Shown here: positions 54,083 to 63,956 of the stretch, in pieces
Numbering within the stretch: the first letter of the stretch is position 1
Layout of the letters: each line of letters opens with the position of its first letter
Assembly: GCF_000503895.1 (NCBI RefSeq)
Contig: NC_022997.1
Coordinates: forward strand, 764,501 to 828,500
Source: Hyphomicrobium nitrativorans NL23
GTDB taxonomy: Bacteria; Pseudomonadota; Alphaproteobacteria; Rhizobiales; Hyphomicrobiaceae
Direction: 5' to 3'
Length of the DNA: 64,000 nucleotides
The notes under the pieces: model-generated
What the model was told of the DNA's origin: nothing
Seen by the model: the letters and a program-made list of their open reading frames with translations, nothing else
The model's database searches: none
Position numbers and translations under genes: made by a program

Positions 54083-55231
54083 ATGGCCAAACGCGACTAT
54101 TACGACATCCTCGGTGTTCCCCGCACGGCGAGTGAGCAGGATCTCAAGTCCGCGTTCCGCAAGCTGGCCAAGGAATGCCACCCCGACCGCAATCCGGGCG
54201 ACCAAGACGCCGAGCAGAGCTTCAAGGATCTCAACGAGGCCTACGAAGCGCTCAAGGATCCGCAGAAGCGGGCTGCTTACGATCGGTTCGGTCATGCGGC
54301 TTTCGAACAGGGCGGGGCGCGTGGGCAAGGTGGATTCGGGCCCGACTTCGCGTCCTCCATGTCGGATATTTTCGACGATCTTTTCGGCGAGTTCATGGGC
54401 GGACGGCGCGGCGGCGGCGGACAGCGCCGCGGGGCGTCTCGCGAGCGGGGGGCCGATCTTCGCTACAACATGGAAATCACGCTGGAAGAGGCGTTCGACG
54501 GCAAGGCCGCCGAGATCCGCGTGCCGACAAGCGTCGCATGCGATGTCTGCTCCGGCACAGGCGCCAAGGCCGGGACGAAGCCGGTGCCGTGCCCGACGTG
54601 CGGCGGCATGGGCAAGGTGCGCGCGAGCCAGGGCTTTTTCACCATCGAGCGGACGTGTCCGACGTGTATCGGGCGCGGCGAGGTGATCGACGACCCGTGT
54701 CCGGCATGCTCGGGTGCGGGGCGCGTCATGCGCGAGCGGACGCTTCAGGTCAACATCCCGGCGGGCGTCGAGGATGGCACGAAAGTGCGTCTCGTCGGCG
54801 ACGGTGAAGCGGGCGTGCGCGGCGGGCCGCCGGGCGACCTTTACATCTTTCTCTCGCTCAAGCCGCACTCGTTCTTTCAGCGGGATGGCGCCGACATTTT
54901 CTGCCGCGTGCCGATCGCTATGACGACGGCGGCACTCGGGGGCCAGATCGAGGTGCCGACGCTCGACGGGACGGCGAGCCGCGTGCGCATCCCGGAAGGA
55001 ACGTCGAGCGGCAAGCAGTTCCGGCTCAAGGGCAAGGGTATGCCGGTGCTGCGCTCGAAGCAGGTGGGCGACATGTACATTCAGGTGGATGTCGAGACGC
55101 CGAAGAACCTCACGCGGCGGCAGCGCGATCTGCTCGAAGAGTTCGAGGCCGAGAGCCACAAGGACACCAGCCCCGAAAGCGCGGGTTTCTTCGCGCGCGT
55201 CAAAGATTTCTTCGAAGGCAAGGGCGGCTGA
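54083..55231 (+). CDS. dnaJ: Chaperone DnaJ (Hsp40)
   Basis: The 382-residue co-chaperone stimulates DnaK ATPase. It has the J domain with HPD (CHPDRNPGD), a Gly/Phe-rich region, four zinc-binding CxxCxGxG repeats ([32 protein letters not shown]) and the C-terminal substrate domain with [19 protein letters not shown]. The start at 54083 ([12 protein letters not shown]) is the family start. Confidence 0.97.
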   Translation: MAKRDYYDILGVPRTASEQDLKSAFRKLAKECHPDRNPGDQDAEQSFKDLNEAYEALKDPQKRAAYDRFGHAAFEQGGARGQGGFGPDFASSMSDIFDDLFGEFMGGRRGGGGQRRGASRERGADLRYNMEITLEEAFDGKAAEIRVPTSVACDVCSGTGAKAGTKPVPCPTCGGMGKVRASQGFFTIERTCPTCIGRGEVIDDPCPACSGAGRVMRERTLQVNIPAGVEDGTKVRLVGDGEAGVRGGPPGDLYIFLSLKPHSFFQRDGADIFCRVPIAMTTAALGGQIEVPTLDGTASRVRIPEGTSSGKQFRLKGKGMPVLRSKQVGDMYIQVDVETPKNLTRRQRDLLEEFEAESHKDTSPESAGFFARVKDFFEGKGG

Positions 55232-55268
55232 TCCTCTCGTCTCGTCGTAACGTGCTCACGGAGGGTTT

Positions 55269-55859
55269 ATGAGCCTGTCGTCGACCAAGCTTCTTTTCTT
55301 CGCGGGCAGCGCGAGGGACGCATCCTACAACAAACGGCTCGCGCAGCTCGGCGTCGAGATCGCCGAAGCCAACGGGCTCGCCGCGACGTTTGCCGATCTC
55401 GGCGACTATCCGCTGCCGCTCTACGACGGCGATCTGGAAGCGCTGGAAGGCGTGCCGGAGAACGCGCGGAAGCTCGAAGCGCTGATGAAGGTGCACACGG
55501 GCATCTTCATTGCGGCGCCTGAGTACAACGCCTCCATCACGCCGCTACTGAAGAATACGCTCGATTGGGTGAGCCGCGTGCGGATCGAGGGCGAGGAGCC
55601 TCTCGCCGTTTTCAAGACGCGTGTGTTCGCGCTGGGCTCGGTATCGCCTGGCGGCATGGGTGGGCTTCGCGGGCTCAACGCCGTGCGTACGGTGCTGGAG
55701 CTGGGCTTGAGCGCGCTGGTGCTGCCGGATCAGTTCGCGGTCTCGCGTGCGGCGGATGCTTTCGAGGGCAACGGCCACTTGAAGAACAAGGACAGCCAGG
55801 AGAACTTCAAGCGACTCATCCAGAAACTGGCGCGCGCTGCGCATGTGCTGCACGGGTGA
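55269..55859 (+). CDS. NAD(P)H-dependent FMN reductase family protein
   Basis: The 196-residue flavodoxin-like protein shows the flavin phosphate-binding segment FFAGSARDASYNKRLAQL, the second loop APEYNASITPLLKNTLDWVSR and FALGSVSPGGMGGLRGLNAVR. Relatives reduce FMN, quinones, azo dyes or chromate. It lies 37 bases after dnaJ with GGAGG before the ATG and may be co-transcribed with the heat-shock genes. Confidence 0.9.
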   Translation: MSLSSTKLLFFAGSARDASYNKRLAQLGVEIAEANGLAATFADLGDYPLPLYDGDLEALEGVPENARKLEALMKVHTGIFIAAPEYNASITPLLKNTLDWVSRVRIEGEEPLAVFKTRVFALGSVSPGGMGGLRGLNAVRTVLELGLSALVLPDQFAVSRAADAFEGNGHLKNKDSQENFKRLIQKLARAAHVLHG

Positions 55860-55968
55860 CGGAAGACTTTCACTGACTGTTTGTAGGCGTCTCAATCAGT
55901 GAGCGCCGCCCCCGCCTTTGAGTTCCGTTGTCGGACTGGTACTCTTCGCCTCAAAAGCGGGAGGCAAA

Positions 55969-56784
55969 ATGATTCGGCAGGCGCTGACACATGTTCGGCC
56001 AGCACTGATGGCTGTCCCGGCACTGATCCTCATGGCGACCGCCGGCGCGGTTCCTGCTCAGGCCGAACAATGGAACGGGGTCTATATCGGCGCCTTTGTG
56101 GGCGGTGCCTGGAGCCGCGGCGACATCGAATCAGATGCCGGGACCTTGTCACCGCAATCCTATTTCTCAAATCTTGTGAACATCGCATTGGTCGAAGGGG
56201 ATGCCTCGGGGACGGGGCAGGGGCAATCGTTTGCGGGCGGCGCGCAACTCGGCGTGAACCGCCGCTTCGATCAATTCGTTGTCGGTGGCGAGGTCGATTT
56301 CAGCGCTTTCGATCTCAGCGGCGATGTGGGGGCGATCAATGGTGTGTATCTTAATTTCCCTACGCTCGCGTACAATGTCTCCGCGTCCTACTCCGCGGAT
56401 TGGCTGTTTACAGCTCGTGGCCGCCTCGGGTGGCTGGCATCGCCGAACCTGCTCGTTTACCTCACCGGCGGCCTTGCTGTGGCTGACGTCAAGGTGTCGA
56501 ATTCTTTCCACGACGAGTTCGTTGTTGCAGGCCGTGCAGGTGCACGGGGTGCGAGTTCCCATACCAGCACTAAGATCGGCTACACGCTCGGCGGTGGCGT
56601 TGAGCTTGCTCTCGACGGGTCGTGGTCATTGAAAGCGGAATATCTCTACGTCGATCTCGGGAAGACCTCGTCCCATGCCATGATCGTTCCGCCGGTAGGT
56701 ACGACGCGAAGCCCGTTGGACACGTCCGCCTCGATCAATGCCAGCATCGCGCGCATCGGTCTCAACTACAGCTTTTATGATTGA
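55969..56784 (+). CDS. Outer-membrane beta-barrel protein (Omp25/Omp31 type)
   Basis: The 271-residue protein has a signal peptide (ALMAVPALILMATAGAVPAQA), then WNGVYIGAFVGGAWSRGDIES, alternating amphipathic strands and YLYVDLG near the end, and closes with RIGLNYSFYD. This is the pattern of the eight-stranded porin-like surface proteins of Brucella and Rhizobium. GGGAGG precedes the ATG at 55969. Confidence 0.88.
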   Translation: MIRQALTHVRPALMAVPALILMATAGAVPAQAEQWNGVYIGAFVGGAWSRGDIESDAGTLSPQSYFSNLVNIALVEGDASGTGQGQSFAGGAQLGVNRRFDQFVVGGEVDFSAFDLSGDVGAINGVYLNFPTLAYNVSASYSADWLFTARGRLGWLASPNLLVYLTGGLAVADVKVSNSFHDEFVVAGRAGARGASSHTSTKIGYTLGGGVELALDGSWSLKAEYLYVDLGKTSSHAMIVPPVGTTRSPLDTSASINASIARIGLNYSFYD

Positions 56785-56877
56785 GCGGCTCACCCGTTCG
56801 GGATGATGACCGGAGACTTGCGCGCGCGGCGCAACTGCTGCATGGCTAGGGCCGGTTCAATGTCACTGAAGCCCGGA

Positions 56878-57615
56878 ATGACCAAGCACTCAGCAACGGA
56901 TTCACTGATTGTCGCGCTCGACGTCCCGACCATCGAGGAGGCGCGCCGGCTCGTGGCCGAGCTCGACGAGTCCGTCTCCTTCTACAAGGTCGGGCTTGAG
57001 CTTTTGTTTGTGGGCGGGCTCGATCTCGCGCGCGATCTGAGGCGCGCGGGAAAGCGCGTGTTTCTCGATATGAAGCTTCTGGACATCGGCAACACGGTGG
57101 AACGCGCCGTGTCCAACGCGACGGAGCTGGATGTCGATTTCCTGACCGTTCACGGGCACGATCTGAAGACGCTCAAGGCTGCCGTTGCAGGCCGGAGCGA
57201 CAGCCGTCTCAAGTTGCTGGCTGTGACGGTTATGACCAATCTCACGGCCGAGGATCTCACGGAGCAGGGATCGACGGCGACGCCTGCCGAACTGGTCTTG
57301 CGGCGGGCGGAGCTTGCCTACAAGGCAGGATGCGACGGGGTGATCGCATCGGGCCAGGAAGCGGCGGGAATTCGTGCGGTGACGGGGCCGGACTTCCTGA
57401 TCGTCACGCCCGGCATCCGGTTGCAGGGCAGCACGACCGACGATCAGGAACGTGTGATGACGCCCGATCACGCCATCTGGGCCGGTGCCAACCATATCGT
57501 GGTGGGGCGGCCGATTACGCAGGCCGACGATCCGAAGGCGGCGGCGCAGACTTTCGTCCATCATATCCGCGAGGCGCTCGCCAAGCGCGGCGTGGGCGGT
57601 ACGAGACCTCATTAA
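56878..57615 (+). CDS. pyrF: Orotidine 5'-phosphate decarboxylase
   Basis: The 245-residue enzyme makes UMP from OMP. The active-site motif is VFLDMKLLDIGNTVERAV (Asp-Lys-Asp), preceded by LIVALDVPTIEEARRLV and FYKVGLELLFVGG, and followed by LLAVTVMTNLT, LIVTPGIRLQ and IVVGRPITQADDPKAAA, the phosphate-binding end. The start may be 56878 or the in-frame ATG at 56860; neither has a strong binding site. Confidence 0.95.
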   Translation: MTKHSATDSLIVALDVPTIEEARRLVAELDESVSFYKVGLELLFVGGLDLARDLRRAGKRVFLDMKLLDIGNTVERAVSNATELDVDFLTVHGHDLKTLKAAVAGRSDSRLKLLAVTVMTNLTAEDLTEQGSTATPAELVLRRAELAYKAGCDGVIASGQEAAGIRAVTGPDFLIVTPGIRLQGSTTDDQERVMTPDHAIWAGANHIVVGRPITQADDPKAAAQTFVHHIREALAKRGVGGTRPH

Positions 57616-57642
57616 AAAGAAACATCGGCAGGGAAGACAGCC

Positions 57643-57930
57643 ATGGCGAAGGGATACTTGATTGCGCACGCCGTCGTGACGGATGCGGAGAAGTGGGCCG
57701 AGTACGTGGCCAAATCCAAGATCGCGCTCGACAAGTTCGAAGGCCGGCCGATCGTGCGCGGCGGGAAGTGCGAGATCATCGAAGGCAACGGTACGCAGCG
57801 GAACGTCGTGCTGGAGTTCCCGAGCTACGAGCACGCGCTGGGGTATGCGACGAGCCCGGAGTATGCCGAGGCCAAGGCGCTGCGCGCGGGAGCCGGGACG
57901 CTCGATATCACCGTGGTCGAGGGCGTCTGA
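57643..57930 (+). CDS. DUF1330 family protein
   Basis: The 95-residue protein matches DUF1330, a small dimeric alpha/beta-barrel family: KGYLIAHAVVTDAEKWAEYVAKSK, FEGRPIVRGGKCEIIEGNG and VVLEFPSYEHALGYATSPEYAEAKALR. It starts 27 bases after pyrF with GGAAGA upstream of the ATG and is likely in the same operon. The function is unknown. Confidence 0.92.
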   Translation: MAKGYLIAHAVVTDAEKWAEYVAKSKIALDKFEGRPIVRGGKCEIIEGNGTQRNVVLEFPSYEHALGYATSPEYAEAKALRAGAGTLDITVVEGV

Positions 57931-58043
57931 CAATCGCCTTCGCGTCGTCGCGCGGCTGCCGGAATCTATCTTCAGGATCTATTAAATATCGTGCGTGTAG
58001 ATTTGCACGTGCGCGGATTATCGATCCTGACGGAGGCTGCACG

Positions 58044-58202
58044 ATGTCCAGGCTCACGTTCCAACTCGAAGATCATTTTCGCTTTTTGGCCGAGCAGGGC
58101 GACGGCCTGCTGGCGCGTGCGCTTTACCGCTTTCTCAGCGGCTTCTTTGCGTTTGTGGGAGATGTGCTGCACGCCTGTACGAACGGGCTCCGGTCCCTCT
58201 GA
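58044..58202 (+). CDS. Small hypothetical protein (52 residues)
   Basis: The protein MSRLTFQLEDHFRFLAEQGD... has an amphipathic to hydrophobic C-terminal helix (ALYRFLSGFFAFVGDVLHA) that may touch the membrane. CGGAGG stands eight bases before the ATG, which supports translation despite the small size. It lies between the DUF1330 gene and trmD. No family was recognised. Confidence 0.55.
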   Translation: MSRLTFQLEDHFRFLAEQGDGLLARALYRFLSGFFAFVGDVLHACTNGLRSL

Positions 58203-58313
58203 GGGGCAGGCCCGTCATCTCAATGGCATTGCGCTGAAACCGCTAAATTCTGGTAGTGTGGCCGGAAATCGATGCCCCACCTCCTTGGGGACCTTTCCTG
58301 GCCGAGACCGACC

Positions 58314-59039
58314 ATGCATCGTCCTACTGACGGAGGCCGCCCGCCGTGGCGCGCCTCGGTGCTCACACTCTTTCCCGAGATGTTTCCGGGGCCGCTCGGC
58401 CTTTCGCTGGTCGGCCAGGCCCTGAAGGCCGGGCTGTGGTCGCTTTCGCTGCATCAGATCCGGGAGTTCGGAATCGGCCGTCATCGCGCCGTCGACGATA
58501 CGCCGGCGGGCGGCGGCGCGGGCATGGTGATGCGCGCGGATGTGCTGGCTCAAGCGATCGACAACGCGCGTGCGGCCGATCCCGGTCTGCCGCTGCTTTA
58601 CATGTCGCCGAGGGGTGAGCCGTTGACGCAGGCGCGCGCGCGGCGTCTCGCCGAAGGGCCGGGCGCGATGATCCTTGCGGGGCGTTTCGAAGGGATCGAC
58701 GAGCGGGTGATCGCGGGACGTGAGATCCTTGAGGTTTCGATCGGCGATTATGTGCTCTCGGGCGGAGAGCTTGCGGCGATGGTGGTGCTCGATGCTTGTG
58801 TGCGGCTTTTGCCGGGCGTGCTCGGCGCGGAGGAGAGCCTCGCGCAAGAGAGCTTCGAGGACGGTCTTCTCGAATATCCGCAGTATACCAAGCCGCGCGA
58901 GTGGGAAGGACGCCCGACGCCAGAGGTGTTGCTTTCGGGCGATCATGCAAAGATCGCGAAGTGGCGGCGCGAGGAGGCCCTCCGCGTGACGCGCGAGAAG
59001 CGGCCCGATCTCCTGGAGGGCCGGGACAAGCGGCGATAG
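58314..59039 (+). CDS. trmD: tRNA (guanine37-N1)-methyltransferase
   Basis: The 241-residue SPOUT enzyme methylates G37 of tRNAs. It shows [81 protein letters not shown], the knot [20 protein letters not shown] and the catalytic region [16 protein letters not shown]. The ATG at 58314 is closer to the family start than the one at 58272. Ribosomal-protein genes that often flank trmD are not here. Confidence 0.95.
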   Translation: MHRPTDGGRPPWRASVLTLFPEMFPGPLGLSLVGQALKAGLWSLSLHQIREFGIGRHRAVDDTPAGGGAGMVMRADVLAQAIDNARAADPGLPLLYMSPRGEPLTQARARRLAEGPGAMILAGRFEGIDERVIAGREILEVSIGDYVLSGGELAAMVVLDACVRLLPGVLGAEESLAQESFEDGLLEYPQYTKPREWEGRPTPEVLLSGDHAKIAKWRREEALRVTREKRPDLLEGRDKRR

Positions 59040-59149
59040 TTGCGGCTTGTCTTCGACGCCCCGTCGCGGGGCACGCAAGGCCCGAATAAGCGAACGACAT
59101 CAGGATCGCAAAAAACGTGGGATGCGGTGCATTCCGGGAAGGAGCGATC

Positions 59150-59605
59150 TTGGTCTGGCCAACGCGGCTTCGAAGGCGACAGCGCAAGCATGCTTTCGAG
59201 CAGGCGCTCGACGATGTGCGGCTGGATCCCGACGGGGAGCCCGTTTCGTTCGAAGAGCTGACGGCGGGACGATCGGGGGCCGCACGGTCGGTCGCGAGCT
59301 TCGGCGATATCACGGTGGCGCCGGGGTATGTCGCGCAGGGGGCGCTTAAGCGCGCCTACGACGACGGTGCGGACCAGGGGCCGCCAAGTCCCGCGGTGCG
59401 GCCGGCTGAGGCCGTGCGGACGCTCAAGGCGGAGCTGGAAAAGAAAGGCCTCACGTCCAAGGATCTCGCCCGGCTGAGGCGGCAGTTTGCGGCGGATCAT
59501 CACCCGGATCGGGTGCCGCTGGATCTGCGCGAGGAGGCGTTGCACGCGATGGCGGAGGTGAACGCCGCGATCGACCTCGCCTTAAAGCGCGCGGCGCGGT
59601 CGTGA
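59150..59605 (+). CDS. J-domain-like small protein
   Basis: The 151-residue product ends in a degenerate J-domain: LTSKDLARLRRQFAADHHPDRVPLDLREEALHAMAEVNAAIDLAL, with HHPDR corresponding to the HPD loop. The N-terminal half is unrelated and basic. AAGGAG stands six bases before a TTG at 59150, which I take as the start; a GTG at 59117 is in frame. I recall similar proteins downstream of trmD-like neighbours in Hyphomicrobiales. It may regulate DnaK, but this is inference. Confidence 0.65.
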   Translation: MVWPTRLRRRQRKHAFEQALDDVRLDPDGEPVSFEELTAGRSGAARSVASFGDITVAPGYVAQGALKRAYDDGADQGPPSPAVRPAEAVRTLKAELEKKGLTSKDLARLRRQFAADHHPDRVPLDLREEALHAMAEVNAAIDLALKRAARS

Positions 59606-59626
59606 CTCGCGGCGGCGCGTGCTGCC

Positions 59627-60100
59627 TCACTTCATCGAGCGGCCGTACTCATCGACTTCCAGATAGTCCTCCTGCACGGCGCCGATGCCGATGCCTTCGA
59701 TGCGGTCTTCCCAGCGGAAGGCGGCGAAGAAGTCCTGGCATTCGCCCATGACGCCGTCGGGGTAGGCGCGCATGTGCTCGACCTGTCCATCGTAGAACCA
59801 GACGGTGATGAACATCTCTTCGCGATGGGTGACGTATTTGCGCCAGCGGCGATCGAGGAAGCGGATGAAGAAACGGTTCGGGCAGTACTGCCAGGCCTGG
59901 CGCAGCCCGTTCACCTGGATGTACTGGGGCGGGCCGAGCACGGATTGCAGCTCGGTCTGGTTCATGCCGGGCCGGACGTAGACGATGGCCGCGGGGCTGT
60001 TGCCGAGGGCGACGTGAGCGCCGCCCAGGATCGTGAGCGCAGATGCAACGCCAAGGCCAAGCCATCTCGCCCAGGCCGGATGGCCGTCCGTGTGGTGCAT
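59627..60100 (-). CDS. Exported SmpA/BamE-domain-like protein
   Basis: The 157-residue protein has an N-terminal hydrophobic export segment (WLGLGVASALTILGGAHVALG) and then VRPGMNQTELQSVLGPPQYIQVNGLRQAWQYC, which follows the SmpA/OmlA (BamE) motif of small envelope proteins. It lacks a lipobox and is followed by a domain with ITVWFYDGQVEHMRAYPDG. A role in outer-membrane assembly is possible, but the true BamE is probably elsewhere. Confidence 0.7.
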   Translation of the reverse strand: MHHTDGHPAWARWLGLGVASALTILGGAHVALGNSPAAIVYVRPGMNQTELQSVLGPPQYIQVNGLRQAWQYCPNRFFIRFLDRRWRKYVTHREEMFITVWFYDGQVEHMRAYPDGVMGECQDFFAAFRWEDRIEGIGIGAVQEDYLEVDEYGRSMK

Positions 60101-60382
60101 GTCGCCGCTCCGAGGCTCCCTCCAGTGCGGTATTCAGTAGAGACGACACGCCTTGCGCCAAGCTTGAGAGAAAGGGCGGGCTCCCTCCGTAGCGGCCCCT
60201 TCGGAAGGCGACTCTCCTGACCGAGACTGGCCCCTTTGCGCAACACATCAAGGGCGATTCGATTTGGAATCTGAGAAATCCTCAACAAAACGTTGATCTA
60301 GATTCGCAAATCACTGCATCCCGGACAGGTGGGGTTTGCGTAATTGATTTGGGGGATGCCGACATGGCCGGGGGAACATCAC
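60101..60382. promoter_or_regulatory. Intergenic region upstream of ftcR
   Basis: This 282-base divergent region separates the BamE-like gene from ftcR. Its right part (60,250-60,320) is AT-rich and contains TCAAC-AAAAC-GTTGA (60282-60296), a short inverted repeat. No regulator can be assigned to it. No gene was seen. Confidence 0.35.
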
Positions 60383-61162
60383 ATGATCGTCGTTGTGGAC
60401 GAGCGAGTGACCGTAACGGAAGGGTATGCGTCCTGGTTCAGTAGAGAAGGGATCTCGGCGTGTGGGCTCGCGCCGGGAGAATTCGAGGGTTGGGTGAGCG
60501 CTGTCTCGGAACAGGATATGCGCTCCATCGAGGCCTTCCTGCTGGGCGATTGTGCGAATCGCTGCGGGCTTGCGAAGCTGATTCGGCGCCGGTCGTCGGT
60601 GACGGCGGTGATCGCGATGAACGAGAACCGCTCTCTTGAGGAGACGCTCGACCTGTTCGCTTCCGGTGTCGACGATGTCGTGAGGAAGCCGATCCACGTT
60701 CGCGAGATCATCGCGCGGGTCAAGGCGATCCGCAGGCGGGCGAGCGGGCAGGCGGACTACACGGACGTGGGCGACATGCGCGTCTACTTCGATGGGCGCG
60801 ATCCGGAGATCGGTGGAGAGGTTCTGCAACTGCCGAGACGCGAGCGGCGCATCCTCGAATATCTGGTCTCGAACCGAGGTTGCCGAATCAACAAGACCCA
60901 GATCTTCAACTCGGTCTATGGCCTCTTCAGCGAGGACATCGACGAGAACGTGGTCGAAAGCCATATCAGCAAGCTCAGGAAGCGGCTGAGGCATCGGCTC
61001 GGATACGATCCGATCGATTCCAAGCGCTATCTCGGCTACCGGCTGATGGTCGAGGCTGCACCCGAAAAGCGAAGCGAAGCGGCCGTGCCCGCCAGCTTCA
61101 CGCAAGATGGGAATGGTCTAATTGAGGAGTCCGAGCGCTTCTCAAAGGATCCCGTCGCATGA
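60383..61162 (+). CDS. ftcR: Flagellar transcriptional regulator FtcR
   Basis: The 259-residue OmpR-type regulator matches FtcR of Brucella and Sinorhizobium closely in its landmarks: [41 protein letters not shown], then the winged-helix [39 protein letters not shown] and [14 protein letters not shown]. The receiver domain lacks a usual phosphoacceptor Asp at the canonical position, as in FtcR. It has a C-terminal tail of about 30 residues. The TGA overlaps the flgE ATG (61159-61162), so hook synthesis is coupled to the activator. Confidence 0.92.
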   Translation: MIVVVDERVTVTEGYASWFSREGISACGLAPGEFEGWVSAVSEQDMRSIEAFLLGDCANRCGLAKLIRRRSSVTAVIAMNENRSLEETLDLFASGVDDVVRKPIHVREIIARVKAIRRRASGQADYTDVGDMRVYFDGRDPEIGGEVLQLPRRERRILEYLVSNRGCRINKTQIFNSVYGLFSEDIDENVVESHISKLRKRLRHRLGYDPIDSKRYLGYRLMVEAAPEKRSEAAVPASFTQDGNGLIEESERFSKDPVA

Positions 61163-62450
61163 GCATCTCCGGCATGATGCGGACCAGTGTGTCCGGTATG
61201 GCCGCTCAATCGAACCGTCTGGCTTCGGTTGGCGACAACATCGCCAACGCGAGTACGCATGGCTACAAGCGATCCTTTGTCGAATTCTCGACCATGGTGC
61301 TGGAGAGCGGCAAGGGAAGCTATCAGCCGGGCAGCGTCGATACGCAGATCCGCTACGGCATCAGCCAGCAGGGCGGCTTCGACTATACGACATCGAAAAC
61401 CGATCTTGCCGTGAGCGGCAACGGCTTCCTGCTCGTCAGCTCGGGTACCGGCAATAACGATGCGAGCTATCTGACGCGCGCCGGTTCGTTCGTGAAGGAT
61501 CAGGACGGCAACCTCGTCAACGCGGGCGGTTATTACCTGCTCGGCTATCCGCTCACGGCTGGGCAAACACCGACCGTCTCTGCGAACGGCACGACGGGCC
61601 TGCAGGCGGTGAATGTATCCAGCGTGTCGCTCGAAGCTACGCCGACGACGGCGGGAACGTTCGCCTTCAACCTGCCTGAGGATGCGGCTGTGGTCCCGGC
61701 GGGCCTTCGGCCGTCGGACAACCTCGTGAACTCGGAATCCTCGGCGAAGACCTCGATGGTTGTCGTCGACAACATCGGTCGCGAAGTGGTTCTCGACGTT
61801 TACTATTCGAAGACGGGTATGGGCCCGCCCCCACCTGGGAGGTAACGATCTTCGACTCGAGCACCGCGAATCCAACGACGACGTTTCCGTACAGCTCCGG
61901 GCCACTGCGCACCGCCATCATGACGTTCGACGGTAACGGTCAGTTCGCCAGCGTCACACCGGCCGGTCCTGCGCCGAATACGATCCAGTTGAACGTGCCC
62001 AACGGCTCGAGCCTCGTGATCGACGTCGGCGGGACGACCGAGCTTGCCGACGGGTTCCAGCCGCTTTCCACCAACTTCAACGGCAACAAGCCGAGTGCTG
62101 TCGAGTACGTCGAGTTCTCGTCTGACGGCAAACTCTATGCGGTGTACGGCAGCGGCGCGCGGCAGGCGATCTATCAGATCCCGCTGGCGACGGTGGCGAG
62201 TCCCGACAATCTTACGCCCGAAGCGGGCAACGTGTACTCGATTAGCGCGACGTCCGGCGGTTTGCAGCTCGGGTTCCCGGGCACCGGGGCGTTTGGCGAC
62301 ATTCGTGCCTCGCAGCTCGAAAAATCGACCGTCGATACCGCGACGGAACTAACCACAATGATCGAATCGCAGTTCGCCTTCACGGCCAATTCCAAGGTGT
62401 TCCAGACCGGCGGCGAACTCATGGACGTGCTCGTCAACCTCAAGCGCTAA
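61159..62450 (+). pseudogene. flgE: Flagellar hook protein FlgE, frame shifted at a C5 run
   Basis: The first part (61159-61845) encodes [55 protein letters not shown] and VDNIGREVVLDVYYSKTG, the N-terminal rod and hook domains. The frame then ends at a TAA at 61843. The expected continuation TWEVTIFDSSTANPTTTFPY follows directly in another frame and runs through LSTNFNGNKPSAVEYVEFSSDG to the end domain at 62450. One base is missing at or near CCCCC (61828-61832). With one added base the gene has 431 codons, a normal FlgE length. Confidence 0.88.
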
Positions 62451-62481
62451 TGCGCCTGGGTTGAGGGAAGGGGTGTAGGCG

Positions 62482-63948
62482 ATGAGCCTCTCGGCAAGCT
62501 TAAGCACCGCGAACTCGTCCCTCTTCGTGACTGGCGAACGCACGTCCATCGTCTCGCGGAACATCGCCAACGCGGATCGGCCCTTCTATTCGAAGAAGTC
62601 GGTTTCGGTCGTGACCGTCCCCGGCTCCGGGGTCAAGTCGTCCCAGGTGATACGCGCGGAGCAGCCGGTGCTGTTCCGCAAGGTGTTGACGTCGAGCGCA
62701 GCGGCGGCGACGCAGGGCGCGCGCCTCGACGCGCTCAATTTTCTCAACGGTACCATCAACGATGTCGAGCTGGGCGGGTCGCCGAGTGCGTTGATGAACA
62801 GCTTTTCGAACGCGTTGCAGACCTTTTCCGCACAGCCGCACAGCAAGCTCGCGGCGGAGGCGGCCGTGCGCTCGGCGCGGGATCTCGCGGATGGTCTCAA
62901 CGGGGCGGCAAGCATCATCCAGCAGGTGCGCAACGAATCCGAGACGGGCATTCAGGCGTCCGTCAATCGGGTGAACTCGCTGCTCGCGGATTTTAAGACC
63001 GTGAACGACACGATCGTGAAGGGCACGATCTCGGGGTCGGACGTCACGGACTATCTCGACCAGCGCGACGAGATCCTCGCGAACCTGTCTAACGAAATCG
63101 GTATACGCACCGTTGCTCGCGACAACAACGACATGGCGATTTACACGGACGGCGGGGTGACGCTGTTCGATCGATCGCCGCGATCTGTCGAGTTTCAGCG
63201 TACGCTCAATCTGACGCCGGGAGTTCCCGGCAACGCGGTTATTATCGACGGCGTTGCGGTGACGGGGGCGAACGCCACGATGCCGCTCCAGTCGGGCAGG
63301 CTCATTGGGCTCGTCGAGGCGCGCGACGACATCTCGCTGACCTATCAGGCGCAGCTCGACGAAATGGCGCGCGTTCTCATCACGGCGTTCGCGGAAAGCG
63401 ATCAGTCCGGTGGCGGCGGCCCCGACCAGACGGGTCTGTTCACGTGGCCCGGCTCGCCGGCCGTGCCTCCGGCCGGCACGCTGATTTCAGGGTTGTCCGG
63501 AAGCATCAGGGTCAATTCCGCGGTCGATCCGGATCTCGGCGGCGATGCCGTGCTGCTCAGGGACGGCGGCATCAATGGTGCCGATTACAGGTACAATGGA
63601 TTAGCCGAAGCGAGCTTTACCGACCGCATCGACGAGCTGATCGGCAATATGAGCGAGACGTATGCGTTCGATCCCGCGGCAAAGCTTGCGGCTGGAACGT
63701 CCGTCACCGGGTTTGCAGGCGCGTCTGCGGCCTGGCTGCAGGAAGCGCGCAAGGTGGCGGACGACGCCTATTCTTATCAGAGCACGCTGCTGCAACGATC
63801 GTACGAGTCGTTTTCCAATCTCACCGGCGTCAACCTTGAGGAGGAGCTGGCGCTGATGCTCGATCTCGAAAGATCGTTCCAAACTTCCTCCAAGCTGGTC
63901 GGCGTGATCGATACCATGTTCACGTCGCTCTTGGCGGCGATCAGGTAG
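62482..63948 (+). CDS. flgK: Flagellar hook-associated protein FlgK (HAP1)
   Basis: The 488-residue protein joins the hook to the filament. The N-terminus SLSASLSTANSSLFVTGERTSIVSRNIANADRPFYSKK and the C-terminus LTGVNLEEELALMLDLERSFQTSSKLVGVIDTMFTSLLAAI are typical of the coiled-coil D0 parts. It follows flgE by 31 bases and precedes flgL, the order flgE-flgK-flgL seen with ftcR in Brucella-like bacteria. Confidence 0.94.
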   Translation: MSLSASLSTANSSLFVTGERTSIVSRNIANADRPFYSKKSVSVVTVPGSGVKSSQVIRAEQPVLFRKVLTSSAAAATQGARLDALNFLNGTINDVELGGSPSALMNSFSNALQTFSAQPHSKLAAEAAVRSARDLADGLNGAASIIQQVRNESETGIQASVNRVNSLLADFKTVNDTIVKGTISGSDVTDYLDQRDEILANLSNEIGIRTVARDNNDMAIYTDGGVTLFDRSPRSVEFQRTLNLTPGVPGNAVIIDGVAVTGANATMPLQSGRLIGLVEARDDISLTYQAQLDEMARVLITAFAESDQSGGGGPDQTGLFTWPGSPAVPPAGTLISGLSGSIRVNSAVDPDLGGDAVLLRDGGINGADYRYNGLAEASFTDRIDELIGNMSETYAFDPAAKLAAGTSVTGFAGASAAWLQEARKVADDAYSYQSTLLQRSYESFSNLTGVNLEEELALMLDLERSFQTSSKLVGVIDTMFTSLLAAIR

Positions 63949-63956
63949 GCTAGGCC

